NCBI GenBank assembly: GCA_020199905.1
Contig: JAIVJS010000042.1
Span: 1-33,544 of the forward strand
Direction: 5' to 3'
DNA: 33,544 nucleotides
Source of the DNA: Acidobacteriota bacterium
Lineage (GTDB): Bacteria; Acidobacteriota; Thermoanaerobaculia; UBA5066; Gp7-AA6
The notes under the pieces are model-generated. The model ran no database searches. It was not told where the DNA came from and saw only the letters and a program-made list of their open reading frames with translations. This document shows positions 25,421 to 33,261 of this stretch, one piece after another; position 1 is the stretch's first letter; each line of letters begins with the position of its first letter. The translations under genes and the position numbers were made by a program.

Positions 25421-26206
25421 TTACGAGCGGGGCATGAGGGGGACGTTGCCCGACGTCGTCTTGACAGTCGTCGTCGTCGTCTTGGTCGCCGGGGTGGTCG
25501 CGATCGAACCGGTGTCGGTGCGTTCGTAGATCGAGACGCGCTGGCCGGTCCGGCGCCGCATCGTGCGGCGGATGATGAAGATCAGCCCGAGGAGAAGGAC
25601 CGCGCCGAGGACCCAGCCGGCCACCGAGGACTTGGTCGTCGTCGTGGTTTCCGTCTGCTGGACCTGGTTGTCGCCGGCCGGAGCAGCCGGAGCCGGACCC
25701 GCGTCGGCGGCCGGAGCCGCGGGAACCGTGGAGGCGGCAGCGCCCGTGGCGGGAGCGCCGGTGGACGGCGTGCTGCCCGAACCGCTGCTGGGGTCGGCGA
25801 TCGCGACACCGGCGGCGGCGCCCGCGGTGGCGTCCTTCGAATCAGACGGCTTCACGACCTGCGTGTCGGTCGATTTCGTCGTCCTGGTGGCCGTAGCCGA
25901 AGAGGAGGGCTTCACGACCTTCTTCGAGGACCGGGACGTCATCTTCCGTTCGGTCTGCGAGCTCTGGTCGATCGGCTCTACGGCCGGCGACTTGTCGGTC
26001 GAGGACGGCGGAGCCACCGAAGGAGCGCTCTGCGTGGACGGCGCGGTCGCCGGCGGGTTCGCGTTCGAGTCTGGGTTGCTCTGCGGCGGCTGTTGGGTCT
26101 GCGGCTGCTGGGGCTGTGCCTGCGGCGGTGTCTCCTGGGCAGACGCCATGCCGACGGTGCCTGCGATGAAGAGGATTGCGATGAGGAGTCGAGAGGCTGA
26201 ACGCAT
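25421..26206 (-). CDS. Exported low-complexity protein with one C-terminal membrane helix
   Basis: 261 residues, preceded by AAGGAG with ideal spacing. Signal peptide MRSASRLLIAILFIAGTVGM ending at ASAQE. Residues 25-195 are Pro/Gln-, then Ser/Thr/Lys-, then Ala/Pro/Gly-rich and probably disordered. One transmembrane helix (VAGWVLGAVLLLGLIFIIR) is followed by a very basic RRTMRRRTGQR stretch and a Thr-rich tail. This layout would place the disordered part in the periplasm with the membrane helix as anchor. No known family is recognised; composition suggests a spacer or wall-spanning role. A leader hairpin (26226-26250) lies upstream. Confidence 0.75.
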   Translation of the reverse strand: MRSASRLLIAILFIAGTVGMASAQETPPQAQPQQPQTQQPPQSNPDSNANPPATAPSTQSAPSVAPPSSTDKSPAVEPIDQSSQTERKMTSRSSKKVVKPSSSATATRTTKSTDTQVVKPSDSKDATAGAAAGVAIADPSSGSGSTPSTGAPATGAAASTVPAAPAADAGPAPAAPAGDNQVQQTETTTTTKSSVAGWVLGAVLLLGLIFIIRRTMRRRTGQRVSIYERTDTGSIATTPATKTTTTTVKTTSGNVPLMPRS

Positions 26207-26225
26207 TTTGTCTCCTTCCGGGTAT

Positions 26226-26250
26226 GAGACTCGCGAAAGATCGCGGTCTC
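26226..26250 (-). promoter_or_regulatory. Leader hairpin upstream of the low-complexity protein gene
   Basis: GAGAC-T-CGCGA (26226-26236) and TCGCG-GTCTC (26241-26250) form a 10-bp stem with one bulged base and a 4-base loop. It is located about 20 bases before the start codon at 26206 and directly upstream of its Shine-Dalgarno site. It may be an mRNA hairpin affecting ribosome access or stability, or an operator. Confidence 0.45.
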
Positions 26251-26381
26251 GATTTCAAACGGCGTTGATTTCGGGCCGTGTCGTGCCTCGGGTGATCGGC
26301 CCGCGCACATCGGAGGAGGAGCAGTTTTTGTGCCATGACGGCGGTTTTATTCCCGCGGAATCGCTCAAAAAAGCGGCAATT

Positions 26382-26580
26382 TCAGGGACCGTCGTTCGAC
26401 GTCGATTCTTCGGGCGGCGCATCGATCGCCGACATTTCGCGCTCGATGAAGCGGCGCTCCTGCGCGTTGGTGGCGAGCGCGCGGGCACGCTCCCACGCGG
26501 CGGCGGATTCCCGGGTCCGCCTGAGCCGCGCCAGGAATCGCGCGCGGGCCGCGGGGAGCAGGGGATAGGTCGAGAGCTCG
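26382..26580 (-). pseudogene. C-terminal fragment of an ECF-type sigma factor (DUF6596-like)
   Basis: The minus-strand frame ending at TGA 26384-26382 reads LSTYPLLPAARARFLARLRR, TRESAAAWERARALATNAQE, RRFIEREMSAIDAPP. This matches the end of DUF6596-type sigma-70 family proteins, where a TPR-like helix pair (AxxAYERALALxxNxxERxFLERRL) follows the sigma domains. Upstream of about 26580 the frame loses similarity and no sigma2/sigma4 region is present before the adaptor gene at 26658, so only a tail remains. Call based on motif resemblance only. Confidence 0.5.
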
Positions 26581-26657
26581 CCGCGCCCTTTCCTTTGACC
26601 CTCAGTCGAACGGCAAGAGCGGAATCGACAGCCGGAGAAGGATTATTTCGCCCCCGC

Positions 26658-27896
26658 CTACCGCCTCTCGCCTGCCGCCTTCCGGCTATCGGGCGCTGCG
26701 CGGCTGGACTGGACGACGGTGCCGTCGATCAGCGAATCGGGCGGGCTGTCGATGACGAGGGCGCCGGGTGAAAGTCCGGAAGTGACTTCCAACCGGTTGC
26801 CGTAGTCGCGGCCGATCGTGACCGGAATCAGCGCCGCGCGGTTCCCCTGGACGACCGTCGCCACGCGCGGCCCCTCGGAACGGAACATCAGGGCGCTCAC
26901 CGGGAGCAGGAGGGTCGGCGCGCCGCCGGCGAGCTTCAGGTGGACCTGCACCGAGGCGCCCGGGAGAATCGTTCCGTCCCGGTTCTCGAGGTCGATTTCG
27001 ACCAGCATGGTGCGTGTCGCGGGGTCGATCGCGTTGGAGTTGCGGACGATCTTTCCCGGAAGGCGGACGCCCGGCCGCTCCGCGAGGTCCACCTCGACGG
27101 GAAGGCCCGGCGTGGCCGCCGCGGAACCGGTCTGCGGCACGCCGACGAAAACGCGCAGCCGGTCGAGCGTCGCGATGTGGAAGAGCTCTCGGCCGCTGCC
27201 GCCGCTGCCGGCGTCTACGAGTTGCCCGACGTTGGCGTTCCGAGCGGTGATGACTCCGTCGAAAGGCGCCTCGATCTTCTCGAAGCCGACCATCTGCTGC
27301 AGCCGGCGGACGTTCGCCCGCGACGACTCGGTCGCCGCGTGCCGCGCCGCGAGGCCTCCGGCGGCGTTGTCCGCCTCCTGTTTCGAAACGGAGTCCGACT
27401 TGGCGAGCTCCGAGTATCGGTCGCCGGTGACCTTGGCCAGACGCTCGTTCGCCTCGGCCGTCGCGAGATCGGCCTTCGCCTGCTGGAGCTGTTGCTCGAT
27501 CTCGGGCGAGTCGATCTCGGCGAGGATCTGGCCCTTGCGCACGCGGGCGCCGATGTCCGCGTGCCACTTCTTGAGATACCCGTTGGTCCGCGCGTAGATC
27601 GGGGCGTCGGTGAACGCCTGCGCCGTTCCGGGGAGCAGGAACTCCTGCGTCGGCGCGCCGCGCTCGGGCTCGAAGACCGAGACGATCGGAGCCGCGGTTT
27701 TCTTCGCGTCCGCCTCGAGGGTGTTGCGCGAGTGGACGCGGGTCGCGATGCCGAAGCCGGCGAGGATCAGCGCGGCCGCCGCGATGGCGACGATCGCTCC
27801 GCGCGCGCGGCTGGGCGAGACCCGCGGGGGCGGGCCTTCCAGCGCGACGTGATCGGGCGCGGGGGCGGCGATCGGGCCCTCGCGCGCGTCAGCCAC
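26658..27896 (-). CDS. RND efflux periplasmic adaptor (membrane fusion protein)
   Basis: 412 residues with an N-terminal anchor (GAIVAIAAAALILAGFGIAT). Lipoyl/barrel-sandwich motifs flank a coiled-coil hairpin: NGYLKKWHADIGARVRKGQI with LAEIDSPEIEQQLQQAKADL, hairpin about 120-195, then FEKIEAPFDGVITARNANVG. Beta-barrel and membrane-proximal domains follow (RLPGKIVRNSNAIDPATRTM, TLLLPVSALMF). It bridges the inner-membrane pump to an outer-membrane channel. The GTG start at 27896 lies inside the end of the permease gene (8-base overlap GTGGCTGA), so translation is coupled. No TolC-like gene is present nearby. Confidence 0.93.
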   Translation of the reverse strand: MADAREGPIAAPAPDHVALEGPPPRVSPSRARGAIVAIAAAALILAGFGIATRVHSRNTLEADAKKTAAPIVSVFEPERGAPTQEFLLPGTAQAFTDAPIYARTNGYLKKWHADIGARVRKGQILAEIDSPEIEQQLQQAKADLATAEANERLAKVTGDRYSELAKSDSVSKQEADNAAGGLAARHAATESSRANVRRLQQMVGFEKIEAPFDGVITARNANVGQLVDAGSGGSGRELFHIATLDRLRVFVGVPQTGSAAATPGLPVEVDLAERPGVRLPGKIVRNSNAIDPATRTMLVEIDLENRDGTILPGASVQVHLKLAGGAPTLLLPVSALMFRSEGPRVATVVQGNRAALIPVTIGRDYGNRLEVTSGLSPGALVIDSPPDSLIDGTVVQSSRAAPDSRKAAGERR

Positions 27897-30800
27897 GGGT
27901 CGCGATCTCCGGGGCCGGCGCTCCCGCGCGCGCGACTCTCCGCCCGTGCAGGAGGCTGAAGAACGCGGGGACGAAGAACAGCGTCGCCATCGTGGCGAGC
28001 AGGAGGCCGCCGATCACGGCCCGGCCGAGCGGCGCGTTCTGCTCCCCGCCCTCGCCCCATCCGAGAGCCATGGGAACCATCCCGATGATCATCGCCAGGG
28101 CCGTCATCAGCACGGGTCGGAAGCGCGTGAACCCCGCGTTCAACGCCGATTCGAGGGCGGTCCGGCCCTCCTCCATCTGCTCCTTCGCGAAACTGACGAC
28201 CAGGATGCTGTTCGCGGTCGCGACGCCCATGCACATGATCGAGCCCGTCAGGGCCGGAACGCTCATGGTGGTGTGCAACACGAAGAGCATCCACACAATG
28301 CCCGCGATCGCGGCCGGCAGCGCCGAGATGATGATGAAGGGGTCGAGCCACGACTGGAAGTTCACGACGATCAGCAGGTAGACGAGGACGATCGAGAACA
28401 CGAGCCCTGCCAGGAGGCCGTTGAACGACGTCCGCATCGTTTCGGCCTGTCCCCGCACGACGATCTGGGAGCCGCGTGGAAGATCCTTTTTCGCGGCCTC
28501 GACGATCCGGTTGACGGGTCTCGCCACGCTGCCGAGGTCCGTGCGGCCGACGGCGCCGTAGATGTCGATCACCGGCTGGGCGTTGTAGTGGGAAATGCTG
28601 CCGAGCTGCGAGCCGCGCGTGATCGTAGCCAGGTTGCCCATGATCTGCGCGGCCCGGCCCGCCGAGCTGCTGATGGGGATGTTCCCCAGATCCGCGAGCG
28701 AGCTGATGCGGTACTGCGGGGACTGCACGGCGACGGTGTAGCTGACGCCGCTCTTCGGATCCAGCCAGAACGTCGGCGACGTCTGGGAGCTCCCGGAGAG
28801 CGCGACCAGCAGGTTCGCCGCGACGTCCCTTTGGGAGTAGCCCACCTGCTGGGCTCGCACCCGGTCGACCGACATGAAGAGGCGCGGCGCGTCGAACGGC
28901 TGCTGGATCCGAAGGTCGACGAGTCCCGGCACGTATCGGATCTTCTCCATCAGGTGCTCGGCGAAGACGCGGTTCTCTTCGAGGTTGCGCCCGATCACCT
29001 GGACGTCGATCGGCGCCGGCAGCCCGAAGTTCAGGATCTGGCTGACGATGTCGACCGGGAGAAAATAAAATGTGACCCCGGGGAAGGCGTGCGTGAGCTT
29101 CGCGCGCAACTCCTGGATCACCTGCTCCGTCGGACGGTGCTTCTCTTTCAACGACACGATGACGTCCGCGTCGGCCGGTCCCACCGGCGCGGAGTTGCTG
29201 TAGGAGAGGTTCAATCCGCTGTAGGGCACGCCGATGTTGTCGATCATCGTCCCCATCTCCCTCGGGCCGATGACCCGGCGGATGACATCGTCGACCTGAT
29301 CGCAGAGGCGGGCGGTCTCCTCGATCCGGGTGCCGGTGCGCGCGCGGAGATGGAGCTTGAACTGTCCCGCGTCCACCGCCGGAAAGAAATCCTGGCCGAG
29401 CCACGGCGTCAGAATGGCCACCGACGCGGCGCACGCCGCGAAGAAGACCAGCAGGAAGACTTTGCGGTGGTCGAGGCAAAGGGCGAGGAGGCCGCGGTAC
29501 CCGTTGCGCAGGCGCTCGAATCTCTCCTCGAATCCCCTCTGCAGGCGCGCGAAGACGTTGGACCCGCCGGCGTGCTGCACGCCGGGCGCGTGCGCCTTCA
29601 GCAGGTACTTGGCCATCGTGGGAACGAGCGTACGAGACAGGAAGTAAGAGGCGAGCATCGCGAAGACGACAGCTTCCGCGAGCGGCACGAAGAGGTAGCG
29701 CGCGACTCCCGTCAGAAAGAACATCGGAACGAAGACGATGCAGATGGCGAGCGTCGAGACGAAGGCGGGGACCGCGATCTGCGCGGCGCCGTCCAGGATC
29801 GCCTGCTCCGTGGGCTTTCCCTCTTCCAGGTTGCGGTTGATGTTCTCGATTTCGACGGTCGCGTCGTCGACCAGGATCCCGACCGCGAGCGCGAGCCCTC
29901 CGAGCGTCATGATGTTGATGGTCTCGCCGAGCGCCGCCATCAGGAGGATCGAGCAGAGGATCGAGAGCGGGATCGACACCGCGATGATCACCGTGCTCCG
30001 CCAGCTTCCCAGGAAGATCAGGATCATCAGTCCGGTCAGGCACGCCGCGATGATCGCCTCGCGCACGACGCCGTTGATCGACGCGCGCACGAAGAGGGAC
30101 TGGTCGTTCAACGGAGTGATCTTCAGTTCCGGAGGCAGGCCGCCGGCGATTTTCGGAAGCTCTTCGCGGACCTTCGAGATGATGTCCAGGGTCGACGCCG
30201 TTCCGGTCTTCATGATCGTCAGGAGCGAGGCGCGCTGCCCCGCGACCCGGACGATGTTCGTCTGCGGGGGATACCCGTCGCGGACCTGAGCGACGTCGCG
30301 GATGAAGATGGTCGATCCGCCCGCGCTCCTGACCGGGATCTCGTTCAGCCCCTGGATGCTGGTCGGGCTGCTGTTCATCTCGACGGCGTACTCGAAGTTC
30401 CCGATCTTGGACGTTCCGGACGGGAGGATCAGGTTCTGGGCGCTGATCGCGTTGACGACGTCGGTCGGGGCGAGCCCTTTCGCCTGCAGGGCGGGCAGGT
30501 CGAGATCGATCTGGATCTGCCGCTGCTTGCCGCCGTAGGGGAAGGGGATCGCGGCCCCCTGGACGGTCGCGAGCTGCGTGCGGATGTAGTTGTTGCCGAA
30601 GTCGAAGAGCTGCTGCTCGGAGAGACCGTGCCCCGAGAGGGCGAGCTGCAGGACCGGAACGCTCGACGCGTTGTACGTGATGATGAAAGGCGGGTTCGTG
30701 CCGGGCGGCATCGAGCGCACCGACGTCTGGGAAAACGCCGTGACCTGGGCGACCGCCGCGTCGATCCGGGCGCGGGGGCGGAAGAAGATCTTGATGACCG

Positions 30801-31068
30801 AGATTCCTGAAAGCGTCTGGGACTCGATGTGCTCGATGTCGTTGACCGTCGTCGTCAGTCCCCGCTCGTAGCCGGAGACGATCCGGTTTGCCATCTCCGG
30901 CGCGGAAAGGCCGCCGTAGCTCCACACGACGCTCACGACGGGGATGTTGATGTTCGGGAAGATGTCCGTCGGCGTCCGGAGGATGACGAAAGGCCCGAGG
31001 ATCAGAATCACGAGCGCCAGCACCACGAAGGTGTACGGGCGGCGCAGCGCTAGCCGGACGATCCACAC
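27889..31068 (-). CDS. RND-family efflux permease (AcrB/MdtB-like)
   Basis: 1059 residues, full-length. Opens MWIVRLALRRPYTFVVLALV and carries the typical PTDIFPNINIPVVSVVW entry motif. Twelve membrane helices in two sets of six surround two large periplasmic loops. Transmembrane helix 4 contains GILVDDATVEIENI with Asp401-Asp402, the proton-relay aspartates of AcrB. The equivalent of AcrB Lys940 in helix 10 is not Lys (MGVATANSILVV), as in the subgroup close to CusA/NolG-like pumps. GTG start with GAAGGAGAT 9 bases upstream. Exports small hydrophobic or toxic compounds; substrate not predictable. Co-translated with the adaptor. Confidence 0.93.
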   Translation of the reverse strand: MWIVRLALRRPYTFVVLALVILILGPFVILRTPTDIFPNINIPVVSVVWSYGGLSAPEMANRIVSGYERGLTTTVNDIEHIESQTLSGISVIKIFFRPRARIDAAVAQVTAFSQTSVRSMPPGTNPPFIITYNASSVPVLQLALSGHGLSEQQLFDFGNNYIRTQLATVQGAAIPFPYGGKQRQIQIDLDLPALQAKGLAPTDVVNAISAQNLILPSGTSKIGNFEYAVEMNSSPTSIQGLNEIPVRSAGGSTIFIRDVAQVRDGYPPQTNIVRVAGQRASLLTIMKTGTASTLDIISKVREELPKIAGGLPPELKITPLNDQSLFVRASINGVVREAIIAACLTGLMILIFLGSWRSTVIIAVSIPLSILCSILLMAALGETINIMTLGGLALAVGILVDDATVEIENINRNLEEGKPTEQAILDGAAQIAVPAFVSTLAICIVFVPMFFLTGVARYLFVPLAEAVVFAMLASYFLSRTLVPTMAKYLLKAHAPGVQHAGGSNVFARLQRGFEERFERLRNGYRGLLALCLDHRKVFLLVFFAACAASVAILTPWLGQDFFPAVDAGQFKLHLRARTGTRIEETARLCDQVDDVIRRVIGPREMGTMIDNIGVPYSGLNLSYSNSAPVGPADADVIVSLKEKHRPTEQVIQELRAKLTHAFPGVTFYFLPVDIVSQILNFGLPAPIDVQVIGRNLEENRVFAEHLMEKIRYVPGLVDLRIQQPFDAPRLFMSVDRVRAQQVGYSQRDVAANLLVALSGSSQTSPTFWLDPKSGVSYTVAVQSPQYRISSLADLGNIPISSSAGRAAQIMGNLATITRGSQLGSISHYNAQPVIDIYGAVGRTDLGSVARPVNRIVEAAKKDLPRGSQIVVRGQAETMRTSFNGLLAGLVFSIVLVYLLIVVNFQSWLDPFIIISALPAAIAGIVWMLFVLHTTMSVPALTGSIMCMGVATANSILVVSFAKEQMEEGRTALESALNAGFTRFRPVLMTALAMIIGMVPMALGWGEGGEQNAPLGRAVIGGLLLATMATLFFVPAFFSLLHGRRVARAGAPAPEIATRG

Positions 31069-31197
31069 GGGCCGATCTCCTTCTCTATTCCGGGCCGCTG
31101 GACGCTGGAAGCCCGACGTCGGCCCGGAAGCGGGATTCTAGCCCGCAGCCGCGTCGGGCCGGCCTGGACCGAGAACTCAAACCTGACGACGGATGAC

Positions 31198-31959
31198 TTA
31201 CTTGAGCCTCGCCTGGAAGATGCCGAGCAGCAGGAGGTATCCGCCGTAGGCGACGAGCCCGACTCCGGCGAGGGCCAGGAGCGGAACGCCAGAGCGCATT
31301 CTCTCGATCACCTCGAGCGCGCCGCCGATGTCCCGGTAGGCCCGCGGGTCGACGTCCTGCGCCGTGCGGATCAGGAACCAGCCGATGATTCCCGTGACCA
31401 CCCCGCGTACCGCGTACCCGAACCGGCCGACGCGGACCGCGACGCTCGCGGCGCCGCCTAGCCGCTCGCGCGGGAGGCGCTGCGGAAGGCGCCCCGAGAT
31501 TCCCTGCCAGACCTGGACGGCTCCGATCACCATCACGACGGCGCCCGCGATCTTGAGAGCCCGGGGACCCCAGCTCTGCGACAGGAGCCACGCCAGCGCC
31601 GGCCGCGCGGCGACGCCCCGGCGGTGGATCAGCAGCCGGACGGCGAGCCAGCCCATCAGCGCGTGGCCGATCCCGTCGAAGAAGGCGAAGATCCGCAGGA
31701 AAACGGACCGGCCGGCGTCCGCGGCGTCCAGGATCCGCGCGATCGTGAAGGCCGCGAGGCCGGCGGCGATGATCACGAGGATCGTCGGGCCCTGAGGGTG
31801 CAGGAGCAGCATCCGGAAGGCGGCGGCGAATCCCCGTCCACGGATGCGCCCGCCCTCGAAGGCGATGAAAAAAGCGAGCAGCCCGAGCGTGACGTACACC
31901 GCGCCCAGGGCGGCGTACCCGGCCCGGATGAGGAGGTCGCGAAGAAGACGTTTCGCCAC
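31198..31959 (-). CDS. DUF1206 integral membrane protein
   Basis: 253 residues with about six hydrophobic helices in three pairs. The repeated DUF1206 motif, RxGYxxxGxVYxxLGxLA, is seen as RAGYAALGAVYVTLGLLAF and GRFGYAVRGVVTGIIGWFL, with an intermediate copy DGIGHALMGWLAVRLL. Function unknown. GTG start lacks a Shine-Dalgarno site, but the gene begins 22 bases after the alpha/beta-hydrolase stop, so the two are likely co-transcribed. The RND permease follows 129 bases downstream. Confidence 0.82.
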   Translation of the reverse strand: MAKRLLRDLLIRAGYAALGAVYVTLGLLAFFIAFEGGRIRGRGFAAAFRMLLLHPQGPTILVIIAAGLAAFTIARILDAADAGRSVFLRIFAFFDGIGHALMGWLAVRLLIHRRGVAARPALAWLLSQSWGPRALKIAGAVVMVIGAVQVWQGISGRLPQRLPRERLGGAASVAVRVGRFGYAVRGVVTGIIGWFLIRTAQDVDPRAYRDIGGALEVIERMRSGVPLLALAGVGLVAYGGYLLLLGIFQARLK

Positions 31960-31981
31960 GAGATCACGCCGGGTCAGCCTC

Positions 31982-33118
31982 TCAGCCCCGGCGGAGCACC
32001 TCGGCCGCGTGGAGAGGACGCGAGGCGGGCGGCGTCCAGGCCCGCGCCTTCCCCCCGGCCGGCGGGGAGATCACGAACCGCTCCAGGAAGCTCGCGGTCG
32101 CGGCGGCCACCGCGTCCCATGCGGTGCGCGTCCACGCATCGGCGTCGGTGACGGAGCCGAGCGTGGTCCCGCTGGCCGCCAGGACTCCGAGGCTCGAGAA
32201 GTGGACGTGCCGCATGTCGTCGACGCGCACGAGCCAGCGGTTGGAACGCACGAGGGCCCGCAGCGGCGCGAGGTCGGAGACCATGTAGCGGTCGCCCACC
32301 TCGTAGAGGTGCAGAATCGGAAGAGTCGCCGCCTCGCGGTCGAAACCGCGCGACGTTTCCAGAAGGCCCTTGCCGGCGGCGCCGCCGATCCCTCCGTCGA
32401 GGCTGACGAGGGCGCCGGCGTCGGTGTCCCGCATCGCGAGGAGGAGGGCGGACCGGGCCCCGAAGCTGTGACCCACGAGGCCGTACCGTCCGCCGCGGAC
32501 GTTGGGCTCGGCCCGCACGACCCCCAGGGCAAAGGCGAGGTCCGCCGCCTGATCGAGGGCCTGGGCCGGAATCTCCTGCTCGCTTTTCATCCGTCCGCCG
32601 ATCCGCGCCTGCGACGGCACGGTCGCGACTGCAAACCCGCGCGAGGCGAGATGTTCCGCGAGAAACGCCTGATCGTGAGCGGAGTGGTCGTTGCCCTGCG
32701 CGAGCAGGACGAGCGGGGCGCGGCCGGGAAGCGGGGCGGCGTCCCGCGCCGCGTGCATGCGGGTCGAGAGCAGGGCATCGGCCTCCGGCGGGGGCACGCG
32801 CGCCGACGCGAGAAAGGAGCGGTACTGCGCCAGCGCCTGCTCCTCGGACGCCGCGCTCGGGGGCGGGAAGGAAGCGTCCCGGGCGGAGAGGACGTAGTAG
32901 TCGCGGTACGTGAGCTGCGGAGAGGCGGAGGCGGAGGGATACCAGAACGCGATCTGGATCGGCCGTCCCTTCGGGAACGGCGCGGAGGTCCGCGTCGCGT
33001 CCAGACGCTCGATGACTCGAAAGCCGACGAGCCTCGGGGCGGAACCGGAACCCGGAGCGGCGCCGAGCGGCGCCGCGGCGGCCAGCGCGAAAGCGGCGAG
33101 AAAGAAGAACTGACGCAT
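31982..33118 (-). CDS. Exported alpha/beta-hydrolase (dienelactone hydrolase / PAF-acetylhydrolase-like)
   Basis: 378 residues from ATG 33118 with signal peptide MRQFFFLAAFALAAAAPLGA. Core features: PLVLLAQGNDHSAHDQAFLA (oxyanion strand), HLASRGFAVATVPSQ, nucleophile elbow GLVGHSFGARSALL, VSLDGGIGG, and a late His in RHVHFSS. This fits secreted PAF-acetylhydrolase or dienelactone-hydrolase-like esterases; the substrate is unknown. The frame is open further upstream but without a signal sequence. No Shine-Dalgarno site; TAGACT (33131-33126) ends 7 bases before the ATG, again a leaderless geometry. Confidence 0.82.
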   Translation of the reverse strand: MRQFFFLAAFALAAAAPLGAAPGSGSAPRLVGFRVIERLDATRTSAPFPKGRPIQIAFWYPSASASPQLTYRDYYVLSARDASFPPPSAASEEQALAQYRSFLASARVPPPEADALLSTRMHAARDAAPLPGRAPLVLLAQGNDHSAHDQAFLAEHLASRGFAVATVPSQARIGGRMKSEQEIPAQALDQAADLAFALGVVRAEPNVRGGRYGLVGHSFGARSALLLAMRDTDAGALVSLDGGIGGAAGKGLLETSRGFDREAATLPILHLYEVGDRYMVSDLAPLRALVRSNRWLVRVDDMRHVHFSSLGVLAASGTTLGSVTDADAWTRTAWDAVAAATASFLERFVISPPAGGKARAWTPPASRPLHAAEVLRRG

Positions 33119-33261
33119 CGGCCGCAGTCTAACGGGTGATCCCGCGCCTGCCGGGCGACGAACACGGGATGTCCGAATCCGAACAGGCCGGCACCGGAAT
33201 CGGGCGACGGCTTCGGATCTGGTTCGGTTCGGCTCGAACGCGCGGCGACAGGTCCTTTCCC

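Noticed and set aside
25166..26771. Plus-strand frames across the LysM and low-complexity genes
   Set aside because: Minus-strand genes here have signal peptide, near-perfect Shine-Dalgarno sites and a terminator; the plus frames have none.
27946..30810. 954-codon plus-strand frame opposite the RND permease
   Set aside because: Composition of charged residues mirrors the permease codons; no recognisable domain.
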